A DNA stretch of 64,000 nt from Fodinibacter sp963707895 (GTDB taxonomy: Bacteria > Actinomycetota > Actinomycetes > Actinomycetales > Dermatophilaceae), in the NCBI GenBank assembly GCA_963707895.1, contig CAVPRS010000005.1:62001-126000 (forward strand). Reading direction: 5' to 3'. The notes under the pieces are model-generated. The model saw nothing but the letters and a program-made list of their open reading frames with translations, did no database searches and was not told the DNA's origin. Of this stretch, positions 41,982-51,021 are shown one piece after another. Each line of letters begins with the position of its first letter. Positions within the stretch are counted from its first letter, which is position 1. The translations under genes were made by a program, and so were the position numbers.

Positions 41982-41984
41982 GCC

Positions 41985-42830
41985 TCACATCTTGCGGGAG
42001 TACGAGCGCACCGCGAGGGGCAGGAACACCGCCACGATGGCGGCACACCCGCCGAGCGCCCAGGCCACCTCGGTGGTGACCCCGCCACCGGCCATCATCG
42101 TGCGCACTGCCGTGACGACGTGGCTCACCGGGTTGAGCTTGACGAAGGTCTGCAGCCAGCTCGGCAGGGTGTCGGCCGGCACGAAGGCGTTGGACAGGAA
42201 GGTGAGGGGGAACATGATCATCATCGAGATGCCCTGCACCGCCTGGGCGCTGCGGGCGACGGTGCCGAACCAGGTGAAGATCCACGCCAGGGACCAGCCC
42301 GCGATGATCGTCATCAGCCAGCCGCCGAGCACACCGGCGACGCCGCCGCCGGGGCGGTAGCCCATCAGGAAGCCGGTGAAGATCGTGAGCGTCGCGGCGG
42401 TGCCGTAGCGCAGCAGGTCGGCGAGCGCCGGCCCGACCAGGGGTGCGATGCGCGCGATCGGCAGCGACTTGAACCGGTCGAAGACGCCCTTGTCCATGTC
42501 CTCGCGGAGCTGGACCCCCGTGGACATCGACGCGGTCAGCGCGGTCTGCGCCAGGATGCCGGGGATCAGGATCGGCAGGTAGTCGGCGACGCTGCCGGAG
42601 ATCGCGCCGCCGAAGATGTAGGCGAACATCGCGGTGAAGAGCAGCGGCTGCAGGGTCACGTCGAACCACTGCTCGGGGTTGCGGCGCATCTTCTTGGTCG
42701 CGCGCCAGGCCATGGCCAGGCTCTGCGACCAGGTCTCGCGGGCGGTCGGGCGCGCGGGGAGGTCGCGGATGCCGTCGAGCGTGACGGCCTTGACGGTCTC
42801 TTCGGGGGCGGGGCTGAGGGTGGTGGTCAT
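41985..42830 (-). CDS. ABC-2 type permease (DrrB-like)
   Basis: A 281-residue ABC-2 transmembrane protein with six hydrophobic segments (LLFTAMFAYIFGGAISGS; IMFPLTFLSNAFVPADTLP) and the EDMDKGVFDRFKSLPIAR coupling segment of daunorubicin-type exporters. ATG 42830 overlaps the ATPase stop (ATGA). Predicted to export a hydrophobic drug or lipid with its ATPase partner. Confidence 0.92.
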   Translation of the reverse strand: MTTTLSPAPEETVKAVTLDGIRDLPARPTARETWSQSLAMAWRATKKMRRNPEQWFDVTLQPLLFTAMFAYIFGGAISGSVADYLPILIPGILAQTALTASMSTGVQLREDMDKGVFDRFKSLPIARIAPLVGPALADLLRYGTAATLTIFTGFLMGYRPGGGVAGVLGGWLMTIIAGWSLAWIFTWFGTVARSAQAVQGISMMIMFPLTFLSNAFVPADTLPSWLQTFVKLNPVSHVVTAVRTMMAGGGVTTEVAWALGGCAAIVAVFLPLAVRSYSRKM

Positions 42831-43828
42831 CGGACGGGCTCCATCTCGGGCTCGGGCTGGGAGTCCTCGGCGGCGTGGCCGGTGAGGGCCATGAACACCT
42901 CGTCGAGGGTGGGCTTCTGCACGGTCGCCGAGCTGATCAGCAGGTCGTGCTCGCGCAGGCCGATCAGGACGTCGGCGGCGCGGTTGGCGTCGGTCAGGGC
43001 GACGTTGATGCCGCCCGCCTCGGGCGTGAGCACCGGTTCCTCGCCGAGCACCCGACGGACCACGTCGGCGGCCTCGCCGGTGTGCTCCGGGTCGAGCATC
43101 CGCAGCTGAAGGGTCGAGCTGCCGACCTGGCTCTTGAGCTCGTCGGGGGTGCCCTGCGCGACCTTGCGGCCGCGGTCGATGACCGCGACCCGGTCGGCGA
43201 GCTGGTCGGCCTCGTCGAGGTACTGGGTGGTCAGGAGCACGGTGCAGCCATCGGCGACCAGCTCGCGGATGGTGTCCCACATCTGCCCGCGGGTGCGCGG
43301 GTCGAGGCCGGTGGTGGGCTCGTCGAGGAAGATCAGCGGCGGACGGCTGATCAGGCTGGCGGCGAGGTCGAGCCGACGGCGCATGCCACCGGAGTACTTC
43401 GCGATGGCCTTGTCGCCCGCGTCCTCGAGGCCGAACCGGCCGAGGAGGTCCTCGGCGGTCGTGCGGGCCTGCTTCGACGACAGGCCGAGGAGGCGGCCGA
43501 ACAGCCAGAGGTTCTCGCGGCCGGTGAGGTTCTCGTCGACCGAGGCGTACTGCCCGGTGACGCCGAGCAGCTGGCGGATGACGTGCGGGTGCTGGCGGAC
43601 GTCGACTCCGAACAGCTCGGCGCTGCCACCGTCCATCGGGAGCAGGGTGGCGAGCATCTGGAGCATCGTGGTCTTGCCGGCGCCGTTCGGGCCCAGCACG
43701 CCGAAGACCTCGCCGCGGTACACGTCGAGGTCGACGCCGTCGACGGCGCGCAGGTCGCCGAAGGTCTTGACGAGCCCCCGGGCGTGGACCGCCGTGTCGG
43801 CGGTGGGGGACGAGTTCGTGGTGGTCAT
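42827..43828 (-). CDS. ABC transporter ATP-binding protein (DrrA-like)
   Basis: A 333-residue ATPase: Walker A GPNGAGKTT, Q loop TGQYASVDENLTG, signature YSGGMRRRLDLA, Walker B LIFLDEPTTGLD, H loop LLTTQYLDEAD (Gln in place of the His, as in DrrA), and the DrrA-type C-terminal extension (LDEVFMALTGH). First gene of the exporter operon, divergent from glpK. Confidence 0.94.
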   Translation of the reverse strand: MTTTNSSPTADTAVHARGLVKTFGDLRAVDGVDLDVYRGEVFGVLGPNGAGKTTMLQMLATLLPMDGGSAELFGVDVRQHPHVIRQLLGVTGQYASVDENLTGRENLWLFGRLLGLSSKQARTTAEDLLGRFGLEDAGDKAIAKYSGGMRRRLDLAASLISRPPLIFLDEPTTGLDPRTRGQMWDTIRELVADGCTVLLTTQYLDEADQLADRVAVIDRGRKVAQGTPDELKSQVGSSTLQLRMLDPEHTGEAADVVRRVLGEEPVLTPEAGGINVALTDANRAADVLIGLREHDLLISSATVQKPTLDEVFMALTGHAAEDSQPEPEMEPVR

Positions 43829-43907
43829 GCGACCACGGTCCGCCAGTGCGGTTTCAGCACGCCTTCACGCCGGTTTCACCCCTCGGCGCCCGGTTTCAGC
43901 CCGCCCC

Positions 43908-43913
43908 TAGGAT
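43908..43913 (+). promoter_or_regulatory. -10 element TAGGAT, leaderless glpK
   Basis: TANNNT hexamer, 6 nt to ATG 43920. Confidence 0.55.
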
Positions 43914-43919
43914 CGGGCC

Positions 43920-45434
43920 ATGGGTGACTTCATCGGCGCGGTCGACCAGGGCACGACGAGCACGCGGTTCATCGTGTTCGACCACGACGGGCGCCCCGTC
44001 GCCAAGCACCAGCTCGAGCACGAGCAGCTGCTCCCCCGTGCCGGCTGGGTCGAGCACAACCCCCTCGAGATCTGGGACCGCACCCAGACCGTCATCTCCA
44101 GCGCACTCGGGCAGGCCGGCCTCGTGGCCTCCGACCTCGACGCGATCGGGGTGACCAACCAGCGCGAGACGGCGGTCGTCTGGGACCGCCACACCGGGCG
44201 TCCCTTCCACAACGCGATCGTCTGGCAGGACACCCGCACCGACTCGATCGCGAAGGCGCTGGACGCCGACGGGCGCGGCGACGTCATCCGGCACAAGGCC
44301 GGACTGCCGCCGGCGACCTACTTCTCGGCCGGCAAGGTGCAGTGGCTGCTCGAGCACGTCGACGGCCTGCGGGCCGCGGCCGAGCGCGGGGACGCGCTCT
44401 TCGGGACCCCCGACACCTGGGTGGTCTGGAACCTCACGGGCGGGCCCGACGGCGGCGTGCACACCACCGACGTCACCAACGCCAGCCGCACCATGCTCAT
44501 GGACCTGACGACCCTGGACTGGGACGACGAGCTGCTCGGCTTCTTCGGCATCCCCCGGGCGATGCTGCCCACGATCAGCTCGAGCAGCGACGCGCGGGCC
44601 TTCGGCACCACGACCGCTCCGCGCGGCGGGGCACCGGTGCCGATCACCGGGGTGCTCGGCGACCAGCAGGCCGCCACCGTCGGGCAGGTCTGCTTCGAGC
44701 CGGGCGAGGCGAAGAACACCTACGGCACCGGCAACTTCCTGCTGCTCAACACCGGGGAGGAGCTGGTGCGCAGCACCAACGGCCTGCTCACCACGGTGGC
44801 CTACCGCTTCGGTGACGCCAGGCCGGTCTACGCCCTCGAGGGATCGATCGCCGTCACCGGCAGCGCCGTGCAGTGGCTGCGCGACCAGCTCGGCGTCATC
44901 TCCGGCGCGTCGGAGATCGAGACGCTGGCGGCCTCCGTCGACGACTCCGGCGGGGTCTACTTCGTGCCGGCCTTCAGCGGCCTGTTCGCGCCCTACTGGC
45001 GCAGCGACGCGCGCGGCGCCATCGTCGGGCTCTCCCGCTTCAACACCAACGCCCACCTCGCACGGGCCACACTCGAGGCGATCTGCTACCAGTCCCGCGA
45101 CGTCGTCGAGGCGATGGAGGCGGACTCCGGTGTGGCCCTGACCTGCCTGAAGGTCGACGGGGGCATCACCGCCAACCGGCTGTGCATGCAGCTGCAGGCC
45201 GACGTGCTCGGCGTGCCGGTGAGCAAGCCGGTCGTGCCCGAGACGACTGCCCTCGGCGCCGCGTACGCGGCGGGACTCGCGACCGGGTTCTGGTCGGGCA
45301 CCGACGAGCTGCGCACCAACTGGGCCGAGGACGAGCGCTGGGAGCCCCGGTGGAACGAGGACCAGCGTCGTGACGGGTACGCCGGCTGGCACAAGGCCGT
45401 GGAGCGCACCCTGGGCTGGGTCGACGTCGAGTAG
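43920..45434 (+). CDS. glpK: glycerol kinase
   Basis: A 504-residue FGGY kinase phosphorylating glycerol to sn-glycerol 3-phosphate. Visible: AVDQGTTSTRFIVFD (phosphate 1 loop), GVTNQRETAVVWDR (Arg-Glu glycerol contacts), DVTNASRTMLMDL, GVLGDQQAATVGQ (catalytic Asp) and KVDGGITANRLCMQ. Neither glpF nor glpD is adjacent. Confidence 0.97.
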   Translation: MGDFIGAVDQGTTSTRFIVFDHDGRPVAKHQLEHEQLLPRAGWVEHNPLEIWDRTQTVISSALGQAGLVASDLDAIGVTNQRETAVVWDRHTGRPFHNAIVWQDTRTDSIAKALDADGRGDVIRHKAGLPPATYFSAGKVQWLLEHVDGLRAAAERGDALFGTPDTWVVWNLTGGPDGGVHTTDVTNASRTMLMDLTTLDWDDELLGFFGIPRAMLPTISSSSDARAFGTTTAPRGGAPVPITGVLGDQQAATVGQVCFEPGEAKNTYGTGNFLLLNTGEELVRSTNGLLTTVAYRFGDARPVYALEGSIAVTGSAVQWLRDQLGVISGASEIETLAASVDDSGGVYFVPAFSGLFAPYWRSDARGAIVGLSRFNTNAHLARATLEAICYQSRDVVEAMEADSGVALTCLKVDGGITANRLCMQLQADVLGVPVSKPVVPETTALGAAYAAGLATGFWSGTDELRTNWAEDERWEPRWNEDQRRDGYAGWHKAVERTLGWVDVE

Positions 45435-45461
45435 GACGTCCGCCGGCGCGCTCGCCGCCGC

Positions 45462-46301
45462 TCAGCGCAGCGGGACGTCGAGCGAGTCGAACACGATGCG
45501 GGACAAGCGGTTCACCGTGGTCTGGCCGTACGAGTAGCCGTCGTGGGAGCGCGACAGGAACGCCATCTGGTAGCTGCGGCCCCGACCCGACACGTGGCCG
45601 AGCCCGTTGAGCCGGTAGCCGTCGGACCGCGGGCCCCAGCCGTTCTTGAGCTCGACGCGCACGTCGTCGGGCAGCCCGTCACCCAGCCCCCAGGTCTGGG
45701 TCGAGGTGACCGACGCCATCAGGTCGCGGGCGTAGGCACGCCGGCCCGAGGACAGGTAGGTGCCGAGCACCAGGTGGTTCATGAGCTGCACGAGGTCGCG
45801 GGTGGTGCTGGTCGAGTGCCCCCACCAGGTGCTCGATCGGAACACCGTGCCGCCGAGCACCTCCGTGCTCCTCATGCCGAGCTGGTCGGCGACGATGCGG
45901 CACCGTCGCGCGGTGGCCTGGGTGATGAGCGCGTCGGTGGCGTCGTTGTCGGAGTAACGGATCATCCGCGACGCCAGCGACTTCTGCGTCGACGTCAGCG
46001 CCTTGCCACGGTCCTGCGCGATCTTCAGCGTCGTGACGAGGATGAGCACCTTGATGGCGCTGTGGGTCTGCATCTCACGCGGTCGCCAGTGGAAGTACTG
46101 ACCGTCTCGGTTGTCGCGCACCGTGAGGCCTGCGACCCCCGCACGCGTCGCCATGTAGGCGTCGAGCGCGGCAGTGAGCTGCGCACGGGTGTCGACCCCA
46201 GCGGCCTGCGCCGGGGCCGAGGCAAGCCCCAGCGCCCCGAGCGCGAGGCCGGCGGCGCCGCCGGCCACCAGCTCGCGGCGTCCCGGTGCCCGCTGCGTCA
46301 C
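45462..46301 (-). CDS. exported serine beta-lactamase-like protein 1
   Basis: A 279-residue penicillin-binding-fold protein with a twin-arginine-like signal (GRRELVAGG then an Ala-rich stretch ending AQA). Class A-like triad: HSAIKV (SxxK, catalytic Ser), YSDNDATD (SDN) and LKNGWGP, where KNG replaces the usual KTG. Paralogous to the next two upstream genes. The glutamate of a true class A enzyme (ExxLN) is not apparent, so it may be a peptidase/esterase or peptidoglycan-binding enzyme. GTG start with GAGGAGG just upstream. Confidence 0.85.
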   Translation of the reverse strand: MTQRAPGRRELVAGGAAGLALGALGLASAPAQAAGVDTRAQLTAALDAYMATRAGVAGLTVRDNRDGQYFHWRPREMQTHSAIKVLILVTTLKIAQDRGKALTSTQKSLASRMIRYSDNDATDALITQATARRCRIVADQLGMRSTEVLGGTVFRSSTWWGHSTSTTRDLVQLMNHLVLGTYLSSGRRAYARDLMASVTSTQTWGLGDGLPDDVRVELKNGWGPRSDGYRLNGLGHVSGRGRSYQMAFLSRSHDGYSYGQTTVNRLSRIVFDSLDVPLR

Positions 46302-46333
46302 ATCGCCTCCTCGGTCTGTCGGGTGGTCGCTGG

Positions 46334-47164
46334 TCAGGTCAGCGGTCGGTCGAGCGCGTCGTAGACGATCCGCGACACCCGGTTGATCGTCTCCTTGCCG
46401 TAGGAGTAGCCGTTGGGGCTCTTGGAGAGGATCCCCACCTGGTAGCTGCGGCCGTAGCCCGAGACGAACCCGAACGAGTTCATCCGGTAGCCCGAGGCCA
46501 TCGGCCCCCAGCCGTTCTTCTGCTCGACGTGCACGGCATCCGGCAGCGGGTCACCGAGCCCCCAGCGCTGGGTCGAGGTCACCGTCGCCATCAGGTCGCG
46601 CACGTAGGCCCGGCGACCGGACGTCAGGTAGGTGCCCAGCACGAGCTGGTTCATCAGCTGCACGAGGTCGCGCGTGGTCGTCGTCGAGTGGCCCCACCAG
46701 CCGGTGGAGCCGCCACGCACGACGGTGCTCGACATGCCGAGCTGGTCGGCCACCCGCTGGCAGGTCGACACCCCGATCTGCGCGAGCAGGGTGTCGGTGG
46801 CCTCGTTGTCGGAGTAGCGGATCATCCGGGAGGCCAGGGCCTTCTGGGTCGACGTGAGCGCCAGGTGCCGGTCCTGGGCGCGCTTCAGGGTCGCGACCAG
46901 GATCAGCACCTTGATGGTGCTGTAGCTCTGCAGGGTGCGCGGCCTCCAGCCGAAGTAGCCGCCGTCGCGGTTGTCGCGCAGCATCAGCCCGATCGTGCCG
47001 ACCCGCGTGGCGGCGTACCGGTCGAGCGCATCGTGCAGCGCGGCGCGGGTGTCGATGCCCGCACCGGATGCCGTTGTGGGCGAGAGCGCCTGGAGCGCGC
47101 CGATGCCCAGCCCTGCCGCCCCTCCGACGACCAGCCGCCGTCGCCCGACCCCCCCGTGACGCAT
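46334..47164 (-). CDS. exported serine beta-lactamase-like protein 2
   Basis: A 276-residue paralogue with a Tat-like signal (GRRRLVVGGAAG). Motifs YSTIKV, YSDNEATD, QKNGWGP. The body matches protein 1 almost segment by segment (LVLGTYL, SGRRAY, RDLMA, VTSTQ), showing a recent tandem duplication. ATG 47164 has TATCCT 7 nt upstream, so it has its own promoter. Confidence 0.85.
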   Translation of the reverse strand: MRHGGVGRRRLVVGGAAGLGIGALQALSPTTASGAGIDTRAALHDALDRYAATRVGTIGLMLRDNRDGGYFGWRPRTLQSYSTIKVLILVATLKRAQDRHLALTSTQKALASRMIRYSDNEATDTLLAQIGVSTCQRVADQLGMSSTVVRGGSTGWWGHSTTTTRDLVQLMNQLVLGTYLTSGRRAYVRDLMATVTSTQRWGLGDPLPDAVHVEQKNGWGPMASGYRMNSFGFVSGYGRSYQVGILSKSPNGYSYGKETINRVSRIVYDALDRPLT

Positions 47165-47171
47165 GGGCTCG

Positions 47172-47177
47172 AGGATA
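47172..47177 (-). promoter_or_regulatory. -10 element TATCCT, leaderless gene at 47164
   Basis: TANNNT hexamer, 7 nt to ATG 47164. Confidence 0.5.
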
Positions 47178-47191
47178 GCCGGGGCCGGCGC

Positions 47192-48124
47192 TCAGGCCAG
47201 GCCCTTGCCGACCGCGGCGTGGCAGATCCGCGCGACCTCGGAGATCGTGCGGCGTCCGTAGCCGAAACCGGCGGGGCTGTTGGAGAGGATCGCCAGCTGG
47301 TACTCGCGGTCGGGGGCCGACACCCATCCCGCCGAGTTGAGCCGGTAGCCGTCGGGCAGCGGCCCCCAGCCGTTCTTGGCCGCCACGTGCACGCTGCTCG
47401 ACTCGGGCGCGAACACGCCCCACCGCTGCTCGCCGATGACGTCGGCCATGAGGAAGCGGGCGACCGCACGCCGGGAGCCGTCGAGCACGGCATCCGACGA
47501 GAGCACGGCGCCCACCATGGTGTTGAGGTCACCGGGTGTGGTGCGCCAGAACCCCCACCAGCCGTCGTCCATGCGCGTGTGGTCCATGCCGACGAGGTCG
47601 GCGACCCGACGCACCTCGTCGCGCCCGACCTCGGCGAGCAGCGCCTCGGTGGCGACGTTGTCGCTTCGGGTGATCATCCGCTCGGCGAGGGAGCGCTGGC
47701 GAGCGCTGAGCTGCTTGTCGAGCTCCTGGCGCTGGTGCAGCAGGGTGGTGAGGATGAGCACCTTGATCGTGCTGTAGCAGTAGCCCTCCTCCGCGTCGAA
47801 GCGGAAGGACTCGCCACGGCGCAGGTCGATGAGCTCGAGACCCAGGTCGCCGCTGCGGCCGTCGAGGTAGTCGTCGAGCCGGTCCGCCAGCTTGGGCGCC
47901 TCGACCCGGGTGGGGGTGGTCGCGCTCGGGCCGGCACTCGGGGTCGCGCTCGGCGTCGTGGAGGGGGCCGCGGTCGTGACGGCCGGCGACGCGCTCGAGA
48001 CGGTGCCGGATGCCGCGCTGCTCGTCCCGGTGGACCCCTCGGCCGCGCACCCGCCCACCACTGCAAGGCCTGCCGCCGCGCCGGCCCCGGCGAGCAGCCG
48101 GCGTCGGTCCAGGGCGCGTGGCAT
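47192..48124 (-). CDS. serine beta-lactamase-like lipoprotein 3
   Basis: About 310 residues: Tat-like signal DRRRLLAGAG with lipobox VVGGC, a Ser/Thr/Pro/Ala linker, then the domain with YSTIKV, RSDNVATE and AKNGWGP. It is the more diverged paralogue and probably membrane-anchored. ATG 48124 is preferred to GTG 48133 because TACCCT (48134-48139) would sit directly on the latter. Confidence 0.85.
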   Translation of the reverse strand: MPRALDRRRLLAGAGAAAGLAVVGGCAAEGSTGTSSAASGTVSSASPAVTTAAPSTTPSATPSAGPSATTPTRVEAPKLADRLDDYLDGRSGDLGLELIDLRRGESFRFDAEEGYCYSTIKVLILTTLLHQRQELDKQLSARQRSLAERMITRSDNVATEALLAEVGRDEVRRVADLVGMDHTRMDDGWWGFWRTTPGDLNTMVGAVLSSDAVLDGSRRAVARFLMADVIGEQRWGVFAPESSSVHVAAKNGWGPLPDGYRLNSAGWVSAPDREYQLAILSNSPAGFGYGRRTISEVARICHAAVGKGLA

Positions 48125-48133
48125 CACCGGCAC

Positions 48134-48139
48134 AGGGTA
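48134..48139 (-). promoter_or_regulatory. -10 element TACCCT for lipoprotein 3
   Basis: TANNNT hexamer, 9 nt to ATG 48124. Confidence 0.4.
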
Positions 48140-48182
48140 CGGAGCCGACCTGCGACATCCCGAATCGCGCTCATCGCGCTCC

Positions 48183-49217
48183 TCAGGGAAGCAGCCGCAG
48201 GGGCGGCCCGTGGTGCTCGCAGGTGGCGACGACGTCGTCGTCGACGGTCACCAGCGGCAGGCCCGGGTCGTCGCCGCTCCCCGGCTCGGGCCAGTCGTGC
48301 TCCATTGCGACGTGCACGAGCGGGATGCGGGTGCGGGCCTCGTCGACGGCGGCCGTCATGGCCGCGGTCTCCTCGGCGGGCCAGTAGAGCCGGGTCACCG
48401 AGTGCCACACCACGGTGAGCACGCCGTCGTCGACGGGGTCGGCCAGCCGTTCGGTCACCCAGGTCGACGCCGGTGCGCGGTCGACCGCGACGGGGTGGTC
48501 ACGGGCCACCTGCAGCGCCGCGGCGAGGCGTGCGTGCCGGTCGAGCTGCCACGGCCACACGAACGAGGTGAGGTAGGCCGCGCCCGCGTCGGTGGCCGCG
48601 TCGACCGGGGCGACGTCGCAGCCACGACGGTCGACCACGTCGACCACCTCGGGCACGAAGCCCGTCGCCGCACAGCGCTCGACGACGAGGCGCGAGTCGA
48701 CCGGGCCGGCCGCCCAGGCATCGCCGAGGAAGCGGTAGTGGTCGACGAGCAGCCCGAGTCCGGCGGACGCCCCCGGCTCGAGGAGGCGCACCCGCCGCAG
48801 GCCGGTGCGGCGCACCGCCTCGGCGAGGCCGACGAGAAGGGCCACCGTGCGGGCCGGCTCGTTGGTCTGCGGCGCCTCGCGCAGCGACTCCCGGAGCTCG
48901 CCGACGTGCGCGCCGAGCACCGGCCGCACCACGGCCCAGGCGTCGTCGTGGTCGAGGTCCCCGCCGAGAGCCGGGTAGAACCCCTCGAGCTGGGGTGCGT
49001 CGCCGCGCAGGACGATGCGGAACAGCCCGGCCAGCATCCGCAGCTGCGGGAACTGGCGGGCCGGCGCGTCCTCCCACCCGTCGAAGATCTCGCGGGTCAC
49101 CCCGCCGACCTCCCAGTCGTCGGCCATCTCGGCGAGCAGCGTGCCGTAGAGGTGTTCGCTGTGGCCGAAGTGGTTGCGGAACCGGTCGGCCAGCGTGTCG
49201 CCGTCGAAGGCACCCAT
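48183..49217 (-). CDS. DUF2332 protein
   Basis: A 344-residue protein of the actinobacterial DUF2332 family. A Rossmann-like segment RRVRLLEPGASAGLGLLVD recalls a SAM-binding loop and VLTVVWHSVTRLYW lies near the C-terminus, so a methyltransferase fold is possible. Function unknown. ATG 49217 with TAGCCT 7 nt upstream. Confidence 0.85.
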   Translation of the reverse strand: MGAFDGDTLADRFRNHFGHSEHLYGTLLAEMADDWEVGGVTREIFDGWEDAPARQFPQLRMLAGLFRIVLRGDAPQLEGFYPALGGDLDHDDAWAVVRPVLGAHVGELRESLREAPQTNEPARTVALLVGLAEAVRRTGLRRVRLLEPGASAGLGLLVDHYRFLGDAWAAGPVDSRLVVERCAATGFVPEVVDVVDRRGCDVAPVDAATDAGAAYLTSFVWPWQLDRHARLAAALQVARDHPVAVDRAPASTWVTERLADPVDDGVLTVVWHSVTRLYWPAEETAAMTAAVDEARTRIPLVHVAMEHDWPEPGSGDDPGLPLVTVDDDVVATCEHHGPPLRLLP

Positions 49218-49224
49218 GCGGGGC

Positions 49225-49230
49225 AGGCTA
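49225..49230 (-). promoter_or_regulatory. -10 element TAGCCT, leaderless DUF2332 gene
   Basis: TANNNT hexamer, 7 nt to ATG 49217; it overlaps the stop codon of the upstream small gene. Confidence 0.5.
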
Positions 49231-49464
49231 CTTGTGCGGCTTGGTCGGCTTCGGGGTGGGCGGACCTCCGCGACCCGGCTTGGTGCGGCTCGGCGTGGGA
49301 GTCGGCGTCGCCGAGGCCGGGCGAGAGGAGGTGGCGCCGGTGGGGCGCGGGTCCCCGTGCGGGCTCCCGCCCACCGCCCAGGCGAGGCCGGCCGAGCCGA
49401 CCAGCGCGGCCGCCCCCAGCACCATGACGATGCCGTGGCGGCGCGGAGCGCTGTGCCGACCCAT
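49228..49464 (-). CDS. small membrane-anchored protein with Pro/Thr-rich tail
   Basis: A 78-residue protein: short basic N-terminus, one hydrophobic segment (GIVMVLGAAALVGSAGLAWA, about 11-30), then a Pro/Thr/Ser/Lys-rich extracellular tail (TPTPTPSRTKPG, PTPKPTKPHK). No family recognised. Divergent from pepP. Confidence 0.65.
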   Translation of the reverse strand: MGRHSAPRRHGIVMVLGAAALVGSAGLAWAVGGSPHGDPRPTGATSSRPASATPTPTPSRTKPGRGGPPTPKPTKPHK

Positions 49465-49518
49465 CGTTCGAGTCTTCCACAGGAGAGCCCAGCAGCTCGC
49501 TCGTGGCAGCATGGGCGG

Positions 49519-51021
49519 GTGAGCGAGCAGCAGAAGCAGGCAGACAACCGCGCCCGTGCGACGACCGACGAGTTCCGCGCCTTCGTCAAGGAGGGCTGGG
49601 CCCCGCGACGCAGCACGGTGAGCGGACCGGCACCCGGCGCCGCCCCCGCGGCCGCCCGGCGTGAGGTCCTGAGCGCGGCCTACCCCGGGCAGCGGCTGGT
49701 CGTCCCCGCCGGTGGCCTGAAGGTGCGCAGCAACGACACCGACTACGTCTTCCGCCCGCACACCGCCTTCGCCTGGCTCACCGGGCTGGGCGCCGACCGT
49801 GAACCCGATGCCGTGCTCGTGCTCGAGCCGGTCAGCGGCGACGACGGAGCCGGTGGCCACGAGGCGGTGCTCTACTTCCGGCCGCTGGCCGACCGCGACA
49901 GCGACGAGTTCTTCGCCGATGCCCGCTACGGCGAGTTCTGGGTCGGGGCGCGGCCGACCCTGGCCGACGTCGAGCTCGAGCTGGGCCTCACGGCCCGCCA
50001 CATCGACGAGCTCGACACCGCGGTCGCCAAGGATGCCGGTGAGGTCACCGTGCGCCTCGTGCGCGACGCCGACCACGAGCTCACTGCGCGCCTCGACGCT
50101 GCCCGGGTCGAGAACGGCGCGGCCGAGGAGGGCCTGCAGGAGTCCGACGACGCACTGGCCCACGACATCTCCCACCTGCGGATGCGCAAGGACGAGTACG
50201 AGGTCGAGCAGATGCGCGCCGCCGTGGATGCCACCCACCACGGGTTCGACGCCATGGTCGCCGAGCTGCAGCGGGCCGTCGAGCAGGGTCACGGCGAGCG
50301 CTGGCTCGAGGGAACCTTCGCGCTGCACGCCCGGCACCGCGGCAACGGGGTCGGCTACGACTCGATCTGTGCGGCAGGCGACCACGCCAACACCCTGCAC
50401 TGGATCAAGAACACCGGTGAGGTGCGCGAGGGCGACCTGGTGCTCATCGACGCCGGCGTCGAGGTCGACGCGCTCTACACCGCCGACATCACCCGCACCC
50501 TGCCGGTCTCGGGCACCTTCACCGACGCACAGCGCGAGGTCTACGACGCCGTGTTCGCCGCGCAGGAGGCCGGCATCGCGGCGGTGAAGCCGGGTGCGAA
50601 GTTCTCCGACGTGCACGCCGCCGCCATCCGGGTGATCGCCGAGCACCTCGACGCGTGGGGCCTGCTGCCCGAGGGCGTGTCGGTCGACGACACCCTCGAC
50701 AAGGAGCACGGCCAGTACCACCGGCGCTGGATGGTGCACGGCACCTCGCACCACCTGGGCCTCGACGTGCACGACTGCGCCCTCGCCACCCGCGAGGAGT
50801 ACATGGATGCCGTGCTCGAGCCCGGCATGGTGCTCACCGTCGAGCCGGGCCTGTACTTCAAGTCCGACGACCTGCTCGCCCCCGAGCGGTTCCGTGGCAT
50901 CGGCGTGCGCATCGAGGACGACGTGGTCGTCACCGACGACGGCTGCGAGAACCTCTCGGCCGCCATGCCACGCTCGTCGGCCGACGTCGAGGCCTGGATC
51001 GCCCAGGTCCGCGCGCGCTAG
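49519..51021 (+). CDS. pepP: aminopeptidase P (Xaa-Pro aminopeptidase)
   Basis: A 500-residue M24B peptidase. N-terminal creatinase-like domain, then the pita-bread fold with the metal ligands: LIDAGVEVD and YTADITRTLPVS (two Asp), MVHGTSHHLGLDVHD (His), LTVEPGLYF and GVRIEDDVVV (two Glu). Removes N-terminal residues preceding proline. GTG 49519; cytoplasmic. Confidence 0.95.
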   Translation: MSEQQKQADNRARATTDEFRAFVKEGWAPRRSTVSGPAPGAAPAAARREVLSAAYPGQRLVVPAGGLKVRSNDTDYVFRPHTAFAWLTGLGADREPDAVLVLEPVSGDDGAGGHEAVLYFRPLADRDSDEFFADARYGEFWVGARPTLADVELELGLTARHIDELDTAVAKDAGEVTVRLVRDADHELTARLDAARVENGAAEEGLQESDDALAHDISHLRMRKDEYEVEQMRAAVDATHHGFDAMVAELQRAVEQGHGERWLEGTFALHARHRGNGVGYDSICAAGDHANTLHWIKNTGEVREGDLVLIDAGVEVDALYTADITRTLPVSGTFTDAQREVYDAVFAAQEAGIAAVKPGAKFSDVHAAAIRVIAEHLDAWGLLPEGVSVDDTLDKEHGQYHRRWMVHGTSHHLGLDVHDCALATREEYMDAVLEPGMVLTVEPGLYFKSDDLLAPERFRGIGVRIEDDVVVTDDGCENLSAAMPRSSADVEAWIAQVRAR

